From positions 106,320 through 170,319 of the forward strand of contig CAJTDX010000006.1 in assembly GCA_910575155.1 (NCBI GenBank): DNA of 64,000 nucleotides, written 5' to 3'. The notes beneath the pieces are model-generated. The model did no database searches. It saw only the letters and a list, made by a program, of their open reading frames with translations, and was not told where the DNA came from. Below are positions 18,358 through 26,749 of this stretch, one piece after another (within the stretch, counting starts at the first letter, position 1; the number at the start of each line of letters is the position of its first letter). The DNA is from Lachnospiraceae bacterium (lineage in GTDB: Bacteria > Bacillota > Clostridia > Lachnospirales > Lachnospiraceae). The position numbers and the translations under genes were made by a program.

Positions 18358-20184
18358 TTACTCCACCGTCACCGATTTTGCAAGATTCCGCGGCTTATCG
18401 ACGTCACAGCCTCTTCCCACAGATACATAATAGCTGAATAACTGCAGAGGGATAATTGCCAGGGAATTGGTGAACCAGCGGTTCGTCTGAGGAATATAAA
18501 TGACATAATCTGCCGCCTTCTCAATCTCCGTATTGCCTGCATTGGTGACAGCAAGCACGAAGGCGCCCCGGCTGGTCAGTTCCACAATATTGCTGATGGT
18601 CTTCTTATATAAATCCTCCTGGGTCAGCACTGCCGCCACCAGGGTTCCCTCCTCAATCAGGGAAATCGTTCCATGCTTCAGCTCTCCCGCCGCATACGCC
18701 TCTGAATGAATATAGGAAATCTCCTTTAATTTCAATGATCCTTCCATGGAAATTGCATAATCAATACCTCTGCCTACAAAAAAGACGTCTCTGGCAGAAA
18801 CATAACGATTGGCAAAATGCTGAATCCTTTCTTTATTGCTCAAAAGCATCTCGATCTGTTCCGGCAGCTTCTGCAGATCCTTAAGATAAGCTCTAACCTC
18901 TGTTTCTGTAATTTCTCCGCGGACCTGCGCAAATTTTATTGCCAGCAGATATTCCGCAACTAACTGGGCGCTGTATGCCTTGGTGGTGGCAACTGCAATC
19001 TCCGGTCCAGCCCAGGTATACATAACCTTGTCGGCCTCTCTGGCAATGGAGCTTCCAACCACATTGACAATCCCCAGCGTTTTAACTCCTTTTCTCTTTG
19101 CCTCCCGAAGCGCCGCCAGAGAATCTGCTGTTTCCCCGGACTGACTGATAATGATTACCAGGTCTTGTTCCTGCAAAATAGGATTGCGATATCTGAACTC
19201 AGAAGCAAGATCCACTTCTACCGGAATACGCGCCATGCCCTCAAATACATATTTCGCCGTGACGCCGGTATGATATGCGGAACCGCAGGCAACAATATGA
19301 ATCTTCCGGATCTGGCTGATTTCCTCATCCGTCATTCCCAGCTCTTCAATCACCACTGCGCCGTCCCTGATTCTGGGATTCAGCGTATCTCTTACCGTTT
19401 TGGGCTGCTCATACATTTCTTTTAACATGAAATGCTCATATCCGGCTTTTTCAGCAGCATTGATATCCCAGTCAATCGCAGAAGATTCCTTTTGGATCTC
19501 TTCCCCGTCCACATTGTAAAATGTAATGCTGTCTTCTGATAATACCGCGATCTCTTCATTCTGGATAAAATACACGTTACGGGTATACTTCAAAACCGCC
19601 GGCACATCGGAGGCAATCAGATTGCCGTCTTTGCCGTGTCCTACAATCAGAGGACTGTCTTTTCTCACCGCATACACAATCCCCGGATGCTCCCGAAACA
19701 TAATTCCCAGCGCATAAGATCCTTCCACCCTGTGCATCACCTTGGTAATGGCCTCAATGGGATTTCCTTTATAATAATAATCCAGAAGATGCGCCACCAC
19801 TTCGGTATCGGTGTCGGACACAAAATGGTATTCCTTTTCCGCCAGCTTTTTTTTCAGTTTCAGATAATTTTCAATAATTCCATTATGAACCACCGCAATC
19901 GTCTCGTCCTCATTAAAATGCGGATGGGCATTCTCATTCGAAGGCGCGCCGTGCGTCGCCCATCGGGTATGACCGATGCCCGCCGTTCCCGGCATCGTGG
20001 CTCCATCATGCGTCAGTTCACTGAGGGCTTTGAGACGGCCGATCGATTTCTGCCCTCTGATATGCTCTCCGTCATACACGGCAATGCCCGCCGAATCATA
20101 TCCTCTGTATTCCAGCTTTGACAACCCGTCCAGCAAAATAGGGGCTGCCTGTGACTTTCCTATATAACCTACAATTCCACACAT
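18358..20184 (-). CDS. glmS: Glutamine--fructose-6-phosphate aminotransferase
   Basis: This 608-residue enzyme makes glucosamine-6-phosphate, the first step towards UDP-GlcNAc for wall and exopolysaccharide. Cys2 (MCGIVGYIG) is the glutaminase nucleophile. The GHTRWATHG motif follows, then two SIS domains (SQSGETADSLAALREAK, EGSLKLKEISYIHSEAYAAGELKHG) and the C-terminal KSVTVE. It follows the LCP gene by 14 nt as the last gene of the polysaccharide operon. No glmS ribozyme can lie upstream because there is no leader space. Confidence 0.97.
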   Translation of the reverse strand: MCGIVGYIGKSQAAPILLDGLSKLEYRGYDSAGIAVYDGEHIRGQKSIGRLKALSELTHDGATMPGTAGIGHTRWATHGAPSNENAHPHFNEDETIAVVHNGIIENYLKLKKKLAEKEYHFVSDTDTEVVAHLLDYYYKGNPIEAITKVMHRVEGSYALGIMFREHPGIVYAVRKDSPLIVGHGKDGNLIASDVPAVLKYTRNVYFIQNEEIAVLSEDSITFYNVDGEEIQKESSAIDWDINAAEKAGYEHFMLKEMYEQPKTVRDTLNPRIRDGAVVIEELGMTDEEISQIRKIHIVACGSAYHTGVTAKYVFEGMARIPVEVDLASEFRYRNPILQEQDLVIIISQSGETADSLAALREAKRKGVKTLGIVNVVGSSIAREADKVMYTWAGPEIAVATTKAYSAQLVAEYLLAIKFAQVRGEITETEVRAYLKDLQKLPEQIEMLLSNKERIQHFANRYVSARDVFFVGRGIDYAISMEGSLKLKEISYIHSEAYAAGELKHGTISLIEEGTLVAAVLTQEDLYKKTISNIVELTSRGAFVLAVTNAGNTEIEKAADYVIYIPQTNRWFTNSLAIIPLQLFSYYVSVGRGCDVDKPRNLAKSVTVE

Positions 20185-20198
20185 ATCATATCCTCCTG

Positions 20199-21323
20199 TT
20201 ATTCACTGCTTTCTCCGGTCACTCCGGTCCGGTACATAATCTCGTCGCTGATGCCTTCCACACTGTCCGTCACCTTATAACTGGTATTTCCATATAAAAA
20301 ATCATGGAGCTGTTTTACATTTGCCGAAAGACTTACAGGAATCACGCAGTCCGCATCTGATTTCTGATAGGAAATATCGACTACCTTATTCTCTTTCGCA
20401 AATGGAAATCCTGCGTTATCCCCCAGTTTATAGTGAAACGCGTCTATCGCCATAGCTGCGATCTCCGACTTGCCCAGGCTGGTTTTGATCTTGGGAAATA
20501 CCGCGTCTATCAGCTTGTTTATCGTTCCGATATCCGATGCAAGCGCTTTCTCTACCATTTTATTCACCACCAGGCGCTGACGTTCCGTTCTCTTAAAATC
20601 ATCCCCGGCCGTATAACGGATCCGCCCATAAGAAACCGCCTGTACGCCATTGAGATTATACGTTCCTTCGCCTTCAAGCGGCTCATAACTTTTACCTGTC
20701 ACCTCAGAAGTTTCAATACAGTAATTATTAAGATGTACCGATTCTTCCTCTGTCACAGGAATTTCCACACCCCCTAAAATATCCACGGCCTCCGCCACCG
20801 CGTCAAAATCAAAAGACACATACTCCTGGATATCCAGATCCAGATTTGTATTCAGCATACGCACCGCCTGTTTTGGTCCTCCCACTGCATATGCCGCGTT
20901 CGCTTTGCTGTAAGCGTCTGTGTTGTCCAGATCCGCCATTTTCAAATATGTATCGCGATAAACAGATACCAGCCTTACCTCCTTGGTATCCTTATCAATT
21001 CTTGCCACCATAATCACATCTGAATTTCCGCTGTTATAGGAATTGGAGTCGCGGTTATCCAGTCCGAATAACGCGATGGTTGTGTACTCTCCCAGTACAT
21101 CCTTAGTCTCCTCCGTCAGCTCTTCATTTTTGACGTCTTTTGACTCAAACGTCTCGTCTGTCTGGATCTTGTCCATTTTGGCATTTGTCCAGACCCACAC
21201 CAGCAATCCCGCCAAAACCAGCAGCTCCGCCACAAATAAAATAACCCTTTTCTTCTTTTTCTTTGCCCTTACAGACCTTTTCCCCCCAGCGTCTCTTGCC
21301 AGGCTACTATTGCTATTTGCCAT
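20199..21323 (-). CDS. LCP family protein (LytR-CpsA-Psr), copy 1
   Basis: This 374-residue membrane protein has a basic N-terminus, one transmembrane helix (about 28-45) and an extracellular LCP domain with the signature ALFGLDNRDSNSYNSGNSDVIMV and VSVYRDTYLKM. LCP enzymes transfer undecaprenyl-linked glycopolymers onto peptidoglycan. It sits between glycosyltransferase genes and glmS and so probably anchors the polymer made by this operon. It is a paralogue of the protein at 34896-35972. Confidence 0.94.
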   Translation of the reverse strand: MANSNSSLARDAGGKRSVRAKKKKKRVILFVAELLVLAGLLVWVWTNAKMDKIQTDETFESKDVKNEELTEETKDVLGEYTTIALFGLDNRDSNSYNSGNSDVIMVARIDKDTKEVRLVSVYRDTYLKMADLDNTDAYSKANAAYAVGGPKQAVRMLNTNLDLDIQEYVSFDFDAVAEAVDILGGVEIPVTEEESVHLNNYCIETSEVTGKSYEPLEGEGTYNLNGVQAVSYGRIRYTAGDDFKRTERQRLVVNKMVEKALASDIGTINKLIDAVFPKIKTSLGKSEIAAMAIDAFHYKLGDNAGFPFAKENKVVDISYQKSDADCVIPVSLSANVKQLHDFLYGNTSYKVTDSVEGISDEIMYRTGVTGESSE

Positions 21324-21410
21324 ACCTACACCTTACCTATTTTTACTTTATTACATTTGTCTTACAGAATGTTACATACTTATGACCTATATTATATTAT
21401 TTCCCAACTT

Positions 21411-22175
21411 TTAGCAACTGTTTTTTCTTCGCAGACACATAATCCGTTTTCCCAGAAAATAAATAAACACCAGGCGGTTTCTTACCATCCGCCAGACTCC
21501 GTAATGAACCATGGCGGAATTGTTGTCCCCATGTCTGCGGTATAAAAGCAGCGGCTCCGGCAAAAAACAGGATTTTCCGGCATAATAATCTCCCAAGACG
21601 CCAATCCACTGATCATGCATTTCAATCTGCTCCGGAATCGGCAGCAACGCTTTCAGAAGTTCCCTGCGAAACGCCATACAACAGCCGATATAGCTGTTCT
21701 TAACGATATTTTTCACAATTCCGGGTCCGGAACTGCGAAATGCAAAAAAAGAATCCATCTGTATATGGCTGCTGTCTTCGCCCTGAAACACTCTGGCATC
21801 GTGAACTGCCACGGAAACCTTTTGCTCCCGGAATACCTTGAGGATCCGCTCCACCTTATCCGGCATCCAGATATCATCCTGATCCGCCAGAAAGATATAA
21901 CGCCCCCTGGTATTGGCAATTGCGCGCTCTACATTTTTCTTAATCCCCTGACCCGGACCCTGCAAAAGGCGGACCCTGCGATTCTTCTCTTTATATTCTT
22001 CGAGAATAGAACGGGTGCCGTCCTCTGATCCGTCGTCTGAAATCACCAGCTCATCCTGTTCCCCCAACTGATTTAAAATAGAATCTATCTGTTCCCTGAG
22101 ATAGGCGGCGCCGTTGTAAGTCACCATCGCCACCGACACCCGGACCGTTTCTTCCCTGTTCACCACAATTTCCAT
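21411..22175 (-). CDS. Glycosyltransferase family 2
   Basis: The ATG at 22175 (MEIVVNREE...) is chosen. A longer reading would run through the end of the upstream gene. About 254 residues form a GT-A fold with VSVAMVTYNGAAYLREQIDSIL, VISDDGSEDGTRSILE and the catalytic-site FLADQDDIWMPDKVE. The end region (HDQWIG) resembles rhamnosyl or galactosyl transferases of capsule operons. It overlaps the upstream glycosyltransferase gene by 16 bp, which indicates coupling. The donor sugar is unknown. Confidence 0.9.
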   Translation of the reverse strand: MEIVVNREETVRVSVAMVTYNGAAYLREQIDSILNQLGEQDELVISDDGSEDGTRSILEEYKEKNRRVRLLQGPGQGIKKNVERAIANTRGRYIFLADQDDIWMPDKVERILKVFREQKVSVAVHDARVFQGEDSSHIQMDSFFAFRSSGPGIVKNIVKNSYIGCCMAFRRELLKALLPIPEQIEMHDQWIGVLGDYYAGKSCFLPEPLLLYRRHGDNNSAMVHYGVWRMVRNRLVFIYFLGKRIMCLRRKNSC

Positions 22176-22924
22176 CCCCACTTTCGAAAATATTGCAGCA
22201 TCGACCTGATATGCAGGCGAAACAGTCTGCCGTCTTTGTGAGATCCACGCTCCCATTTATGAATAACCGCAGTCCCGGGGCAGTACCACAGACTGCTGAC
22301 AAGATTGACCTGCCTGCATAAATCTGCATCCTCCATATACATAAAATAGCGGGAATCAAATCCTCCCAGCCGCTGAAACAGCTCTGTGCGGATCACCAGA
22401 AAACTCCCCTGGATAAACGGCGCCTGAAAGGGCTTTTCATAATTCATATCCTGCATGGTATGATACGACTGGCGTTTCTGAAAATGTCCCGATAAAAACA
22501 TGCGGATCCCCATATCAAACACCGTCAGTTCCCGCCGGTATACGCTCTGAAGTTCTCCTTTTTCATCCACAATCCGCGGCGCGGCCATTCCCGCTTCGTG
22601 TTCCTCCAAAAAGTCCAAAAGCACAGAAAAGCTGTCCTCTTTCAGGAGTATATCCGGATTCACAATGGCATGATATCTGGAATCCAGTTCTTCCAGAACA
22701 TAGTTGTGACCGCCTCCAAACCCCAGATTTTCTCCCGGCCGTTGGTAAATCACATCATGATATTCCTGTTCAAGAGAGGACAGTGCATTCTCATTGGTAC
22801 TGTTGTCCACAATATATATTTTTTTAGAGAGAGACGCCGCGGTATATTCCTCGATGGAAGACACCGCATTTCTCACATCCTGTTCATCGTTATAAGCCAC
22901 AATGGCAATCGAAATGTCTGTCAT
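22160..22924 (-). CDS. Glycosyltransferase family 2 (rhamnosyltransferase-like)
   Basis: This 254-residue GT-A enzyme has ISIAIVAYNDEQDVRNAVSS, the IVDNSTNENALS acceptor loop, NLGFGGGHN, and AIVNPDILLKEDSF with the metal-binding DXD-like site. The C-terminal FMYMEDADLCRQV is typical of WbbL-like rhamnosyltransferases. Its start overlaps the sugar-phosphate transferase stop by 4 bp (ATGA type). It presumably adds the second sugar to the lipid-linked primer. Confidence 0.9.
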   Translation of the reverse strand: MTDISIAIVAYNDEQDVRNAVSSIEEYTAASLSKKIYIVDNSTNENALSSLEQEYHDVIYQRPGENLGFGGGHNYVLEELDSRYHAIVNPDILLKEDSFSVLLDFLEEHEAGMAAPRIVDEKGELQSVYRRELTVFDMGIRMFLSGHFQKRQSYHTMQDMNYEKPFQAPFIQGSFLVIRTELFQRLGGFDSRYFMYMEDADLCRQVNLVSSLWYCPGTAVIHKWERGSHKDGRLFRLHIRSMLQYFRKWGWKLW

Positions 22925-24336
22925 GATGATCCTTTTCCTGTCAGCACCACTCCTACTGTCCGAAACAGAATCCGTATATCCATGGAAAGCGACCAGTTGG
23001 AAATATACTGGGTATCGAGTGCCACAATTTCTTCAAAATTCTTAATATCACTTCTTCCGCTGACCTGCCACATCCCTGTCAGTCCCGGACGTATGCCGAG
23101 TCTGGCTTTGTGGTGAAGTTCATACTGTTCAAATTCATCCTCTGTGGGCGGTCTTGTCCCAACCAGGCTCATATCGCCTTTGAGCACATTCCAGAACTGT
23201 GGAAGCTCGTCGATGGAATATTTGCGCATAAATTTCCCCACCGGAAAAATCCTGGGGTCATCTTCCATCTTGAACATCAGGCCGTCCATTTCGTTGCGTT
23301 CCATCAGCTCTTTCTTCATATTGTCCGCGCCCACGATCATTGTGCGGAACTTGTAGAACTTAAAACGCCTTCCGTTTTTGCCGATTCTTGTCTGGGAGTA
23401 AAAGATTGGTCCCGGAGACTGCAGTTTAATCAGCGGTGCAAAAAGCAATCCGGCAATTCCGGTAAGCAGAAGGCCAAAGATACTGCCCAGGATATCCATA
23501 CTGCGCTTAAAAAATATCTGCCGGTTCGTGGCAATTTTCATACTGGTGGTGAGAACCAGATATTTTCCGCATTGCTCAATCAGCTTATTGGGCATCAGCC
23601 GGGATTCCCGCACCAGATTAAAATGCACCGTCAGTCCCAGCTCCAGCAGCTCATTTGCCAGCGCCTCGCTGCTCTCTCTGGTGTTGCCATTGATAAACAC
23701 TTCGTCTACCACGTTGCAGCGGACATACTCCAGAAAGCCGTCCGCAGAAGACACAACAGGCGCTCCGCAGATTTCCTCCCCGGTACGGTCTTTGTCCACA
23801 ATCACCACGCCCGTTACCTCAAATTCCTTATATCTGTTATTTAAAAAATCAGAAACACATTCTCCGGCATAACGGTCCTCTGTCACAATCAACAGCTTGG
23901 TAAAACGTTTTCCGCGGATCATGCGCTGACGGATATAAATCTTCCACAGACATCTGGTGAAATACTCTACCACAATCGAAGCTCCCCAGAACACAAGAAT
24001 AACCTGTCTGGAATAAATCTCCGCCTGCTTGGTCGCCCAGACATATACCGTAATCGTGGCAAATACCGTACTGCAGTGTATAATAACAGCTTTCAGCTCC
24101 TGAATACGGTTGCGGCGCAAAATTCCGGTATACGCTTCTGAGAGAAATACAACGCAGATATCCGTCAAAAGCAGCACAATTGCCAGACGGTTATAATACT
24201 CGCCGATTCCCGATCCCCTGTAAAAGCTTCCCAGTCTGAGCAGACAGGACAGATAAAATGTAATCTCCAGGCAAAGCACATCTACAATCAGAAAATCCAG
24301 GTGCTTCACCCAGCTCTTTTTCTGTTTTTTATACAT
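22921..24336 (-). CDS. Polyprenyl glycosylphosphotransferase (exopolysaccharide primer)
   Basis: This 471-residue membrane enzyme has four to five N-terminal transmembrane helices, a CoA-binding-like middle domain (about 130-260) and a C-terminal sugar transferase domain: KRSMDILGS, SPGPIFYSQTRIGKNG, FYKFRTM, and GLTGMWQVSGRSD. It transfers a hexose-1-phosphate to undecaprenyl phosphate, starting the repeat unit. It is the first gene of the operon that continues with two GT2 enzymes, LCP and GlmS. A palindrome CGAACGTTCG lies at 24347-24356 just upstream of the start. Confidence 0.93.
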   Translation of the reverse strand: MYKKQKKSWVKHLDFLIVDVLCLEITFYLSCLLRLGSFYRGSGIGEYYNRLAIVLLLTDICVVFLSEAYTGILRRNRIQELKAVIIHCSTVFATITVYVWATKQAEIYSRQVILVFWGASIVVEYFTRCLWKIYIRQRMIRGKRFTKLLIVTEDRYAGECVSDFLNNRYKEFEVTGVVIVDKDRTGEEICGAPVVSSADGFLEYVRCNVVDEVFINGNTRESSEALANELLELGLTVHFNLVRESRLMPNKLIEQCGKYLVLTTSMKIATNRQIFFKRSMDILGSIFGLLLTGIAGLLFAPLIKLQSPGPIFYSQTRIGKNGRRFKFYKFRTMIVGADNMKKELMERNEMDGLMFKMEDDPRIFPVGKFMRKYSIDELPQFWNVLKGDMSLVGTRPPTEDEFEQYELHHKARLGIRPGLTGMWQVSGRSDIKNFEEIVALDTQYISNWSLSMDIRILFRTVGVVLTGKGSS

Positions 24337-24532
24337 AATTTCTTCCCCGAACGTTCGTAATTAAAGTACAGGCATGGCAGGACGCCATCCTGACTTGCTG
24401 CACTATTGACGTCTCATCATACAATAAACTTCTCAATGAAAACAACGAAATTTTATTAAAGTTTCCTTAATATTTCCAAATCGCAGCAAGGCATTTTACA
24501 GATTTCTTTCCTATTGTAACCGGAATCTGTAT

Positions 24533-24739
24533 TTAAGATTCGCCTGTCGTATGATTCCTTATGTAAAGCCAGCTTTTCGAATAATCTTTCCGCTGCTGTT
24601 CATCCATCTGTGCATACTTTGCAAAGGTCAGTTTGGAAGGAATCATCTGCGTCCCTCCGCATTTATGGCAAAAGACTTCCTTGCGCCTGGATACCGTTGT
24701 AATACTTCCACATTTAGGGCATATAAATACTTTCATCAT
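24533..24739 (-). CDS. Small zinc-ribbon protein
   Basis: This 68-residue protein contains two CxxC knuckles, CPKCGS and CHKCGG, which should bind one zinc, followed by a charged tail (YAQMDEQQRKDYSKSW). GAGAAGAG precedes the tandem ATGATG. It lies upstream of the exopolysaccharide operon, same strand, with about 200 bp between. The function is unknown. The SKSWLYIRNH tail could mediate protein contacts. Confidence 0.75.
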   Translation of the reverse strand: MMKVFICPKCGSITTVSRRKEVFCHKCGGTQMIPSKLTFAKYAQMDEQQRKDYSKSWLYIRNHTTGES

Positions 24740-24796
24740 ATGTCTCTTCTCACATCCAACTCTGTATATTTGATTTCTCTATTGTAGCATTGAATT

Positions 24797-24836
24797 GAAA
24801 AAAGGGCAAGTTCTAATGAACCTGCTCCTTTTCACT
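24797..24836 (-). terminator. Terminator after the two-domain glycosyltransferase
   Basis: On the minus strand a GCAGGTTC/GAACTTGC stem with AAGG/CCTT extension and an ATTA loop is followed by a run of six T. It ends the 29-24.9 kb wall gene group. Confidence 0.82.
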
Positions 24837-24887
24837 TCAATGACTGTCGTCTGTGTTCTGTGGGAACTGCAATGATATTCTGTTTTT

Positions 24888-26735
24888 TTATTTCCAGGGT
24901 TTCAGGGCGTAGTTGCACTTTTTCAGAGAAAAATTGGGGTTATAATAGGGATCTCCTTTTTTCAGCAAATCGATCCACCTTGTGCGGATAAATTCAATTT
25001 CCTCTCCAAAACGGCGTACCTTTTCTCTGGTATCCTCCCCGCCTCTGGACTTGGATTCGTAATGATAAGCTTCCACAAAGGGATCATATACTACAAGATA
25101 CCCTTCACGGCCTACGCGCAGACAAAAATCCAGATCATTAAACGCTACGGCGAGCGTTTCTTCCAGTCCGTGAACCTTATCGTAAATCTCCCTGGACACC
25201 ATAAGACACGCCGCCGTCACCGCACTGTAATTTAATTGAATGGCCGCCTTGTGGTAATAGCCTTCCTGTCCTCTGCGCAGACCTGGAAACATGTTGGCCG
25301 CGATTCCGTCAATTCCCACCACAATTCCGGCATGCTGAACCGTATTGTCCGGATAATAGAGCCTGGCGCCGACAATGCCGACCTCCGGCCTCTGGCAATT
25401 GCCCAGCATTTCTTCCAGCCATCCGGGCGTGATGATTTCAATATCGTTGTTCAGCAGAACAAAGTATTCTCCCTGTGCGTAACCCGCGCCAAAATTATTA
25501 ATAGCCGAATAATTGAATCCGCTCTCCCAAACCACCACTTTCACAGGCTGTCCGCCAGCCAGAGTCCCGGTACCATAGACGTTCCCTTCTCCCTGTTTTG
25601 TACAGAGCTGTTGATAATATTGGAACGTCGCGGGTTCCCGGCTGTTATTTTCCACAATGACGACTTCAAAATGTTCCCAGGTTGACCGCTCCAGCGACTG
25701 TATACATCTTCGCAGCGTATCCGCCTGATCCTTGTTGGGAATAAGAACAGACACCAGGGGATTCCCGGCAACCGGATATTTTACCCGGTAAAATCCAAAA
25801 TGTGCGAGCCGGCTGACCTCTCCCGGCTGTCCGACGCGTGTTAAATGCTGCTCTATGGCATGTTGGCCCGCTTCATAGGCATACAGTTTGCTTAAGGGAT
25901 TATCGGCTGTGGAATTGCTGTGTACCCGCCAGTGATACAGGACTTTGGGTATATGCCCGACTTTTTGCGCCTTTTCTGTACAGCGCAGAATGAAATCATA
26001 ATCCTGCGCCCCGTTAAATTCCGGGCGAAATCCTCCTGTCTGTTCCACAATACTGCGTTTCACACAGAAAAAATGCGTAATATAATTGTTGGACCGCAAA
26101 AGATCCGGACTGAAATCCGGTTTAAAATGAGGGCTTTTATGCGTCAGGCCATGTCTGGTGTCCTCCACCTGGTCCTCATCTGAGTAAACCGCCTCCGTCT
26201 GCGGTTCCTGATTCATCAGCAAAACCATCTCATACAGGGCTTCCGGCGCCAGGAGGTCGTCATGGTCCAGAAATCCGATCCATTCCCCCTGCGCCATGCG
26301 GATTCCTGCATTACTGTTCTGGGCAATCCCGGAATTTTCGCCTAAACGCTCATATATCACCCGTTTCTCCTGACGTTGTTCGCAATAATCCTTTACCAGC
26401 TTTTCTACCTCATCAGAAGGCGTGGCGTCCGCCAGACAAAGCTGCCAGCGGCTGTAAGACTGCTGCCGGACGGAATCCAGCATCTCGATCAGATATTTTT
26501 CCGGCGTCCGGTAACAGGGCACCACAATGCTGACCAGAGGGCGGCAGGCAAACGTTTTTTCCTGAACTGCCTGCTGCTCTAATTCCCGGCCGCTTGCCCT
26601 GTGCTTCTCAAACCATGGACCATAGGGCACATCCTCCGGCTCCATTTTATCTAAGAGGCGGTTCCAGAACGCCCTGGGACCATAATGTTTCAGATACCGG
26701 ATTCCTTTTTTCAGTCGGTACGGTGTAATCTTCAT
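24888..26735 (-). CDS. Tandem two-domain family 2 glycosyltransferase
   Basis: This 615-residue protein contains two GT-A domains. The first (about 70-270) has PLVSIVVPCYRTPEKYL, FLDHDDLLAPEALYEM and DFILRCTEKA. The second (about 325-560) has PLVSVLIPNKDQADTL and LLNNDIEIITPGWLEEMLG. The N-terminal 60 residues lack similarity that I recognise. Such bifunctional enzymes build rhamnan-like or other wall polymers. It lies downstream of the glucosaminidase gene with a 14-nt gap, so it may belong to that unit. Donor sugars are unknown. Confidence 0.9.
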   Translation of the reverse strand: MKITPYRLKKGIRYLKHYGPRAFWNRLLDKMEPEDVPYGPWFEKHRASGRELEQQAVQEKTFACRPLVSIVVPCYRTPEKYLIEMLDSVRQQSYSRWQLCLADATPSDEVEKLVKDYCEQRQEKRVIYERLGENSGIAQNSNAGIRMAQGEWIGFLDHDDLLAPEALYEMVLLMNQEPQTEAVYSDEDQVEDTRHGLTHKSPHFKPDFSPDLLRSNNYITHFFCVKRSIVEQTGGFRPEFNGAQDYDFILRCTEKAQKVGHIPKVLYHWRVHSNSTADNPLSKLYAYEAGQHAIEQHLTRVGQPGEVSRLAHFGFYRVKYPVAGNPLVSVLIPNKDQADTLRRCIQSLERSTWEHFEVVIVENNSREPATFQYYQQLCTKQGEGNVYGTGTLAGGQPVKVVVWESGFNYSAINNFGAGYAQGEYFVLLNNDIEIITPGWLEEMLGNCQRPEVGIVGARLYYPDNTVQHAGIVVGIDGIAANMFPGLRRGQEGYYHKAAIQLNYSAVTAACLMVSREIYDKVHGLEETLAVAFNDLDFCLRVGREGYLVVYDPFVEAYHYESKSRGGEDTREKVRRFGEEIEFIRTRWIDLLKKGDPYYNPNFSLKKCNYALKPWK

Positions 26736-26749
26736 CTTTCACATCCTTT

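Noticed and set aside
20185..20198. glmS ribozyme upstream of glmS
   Set aside because: Only 14 nt separate it from the LCP gene, too short for the ribozyme of about 150 nt.
23110..23844. Plus-strand ORF of 244 codons opposite the glycosylphosphotransferase gene
   Set aside because: It is a shadow of the well-supported minus-strand gene, with no domain of its own.
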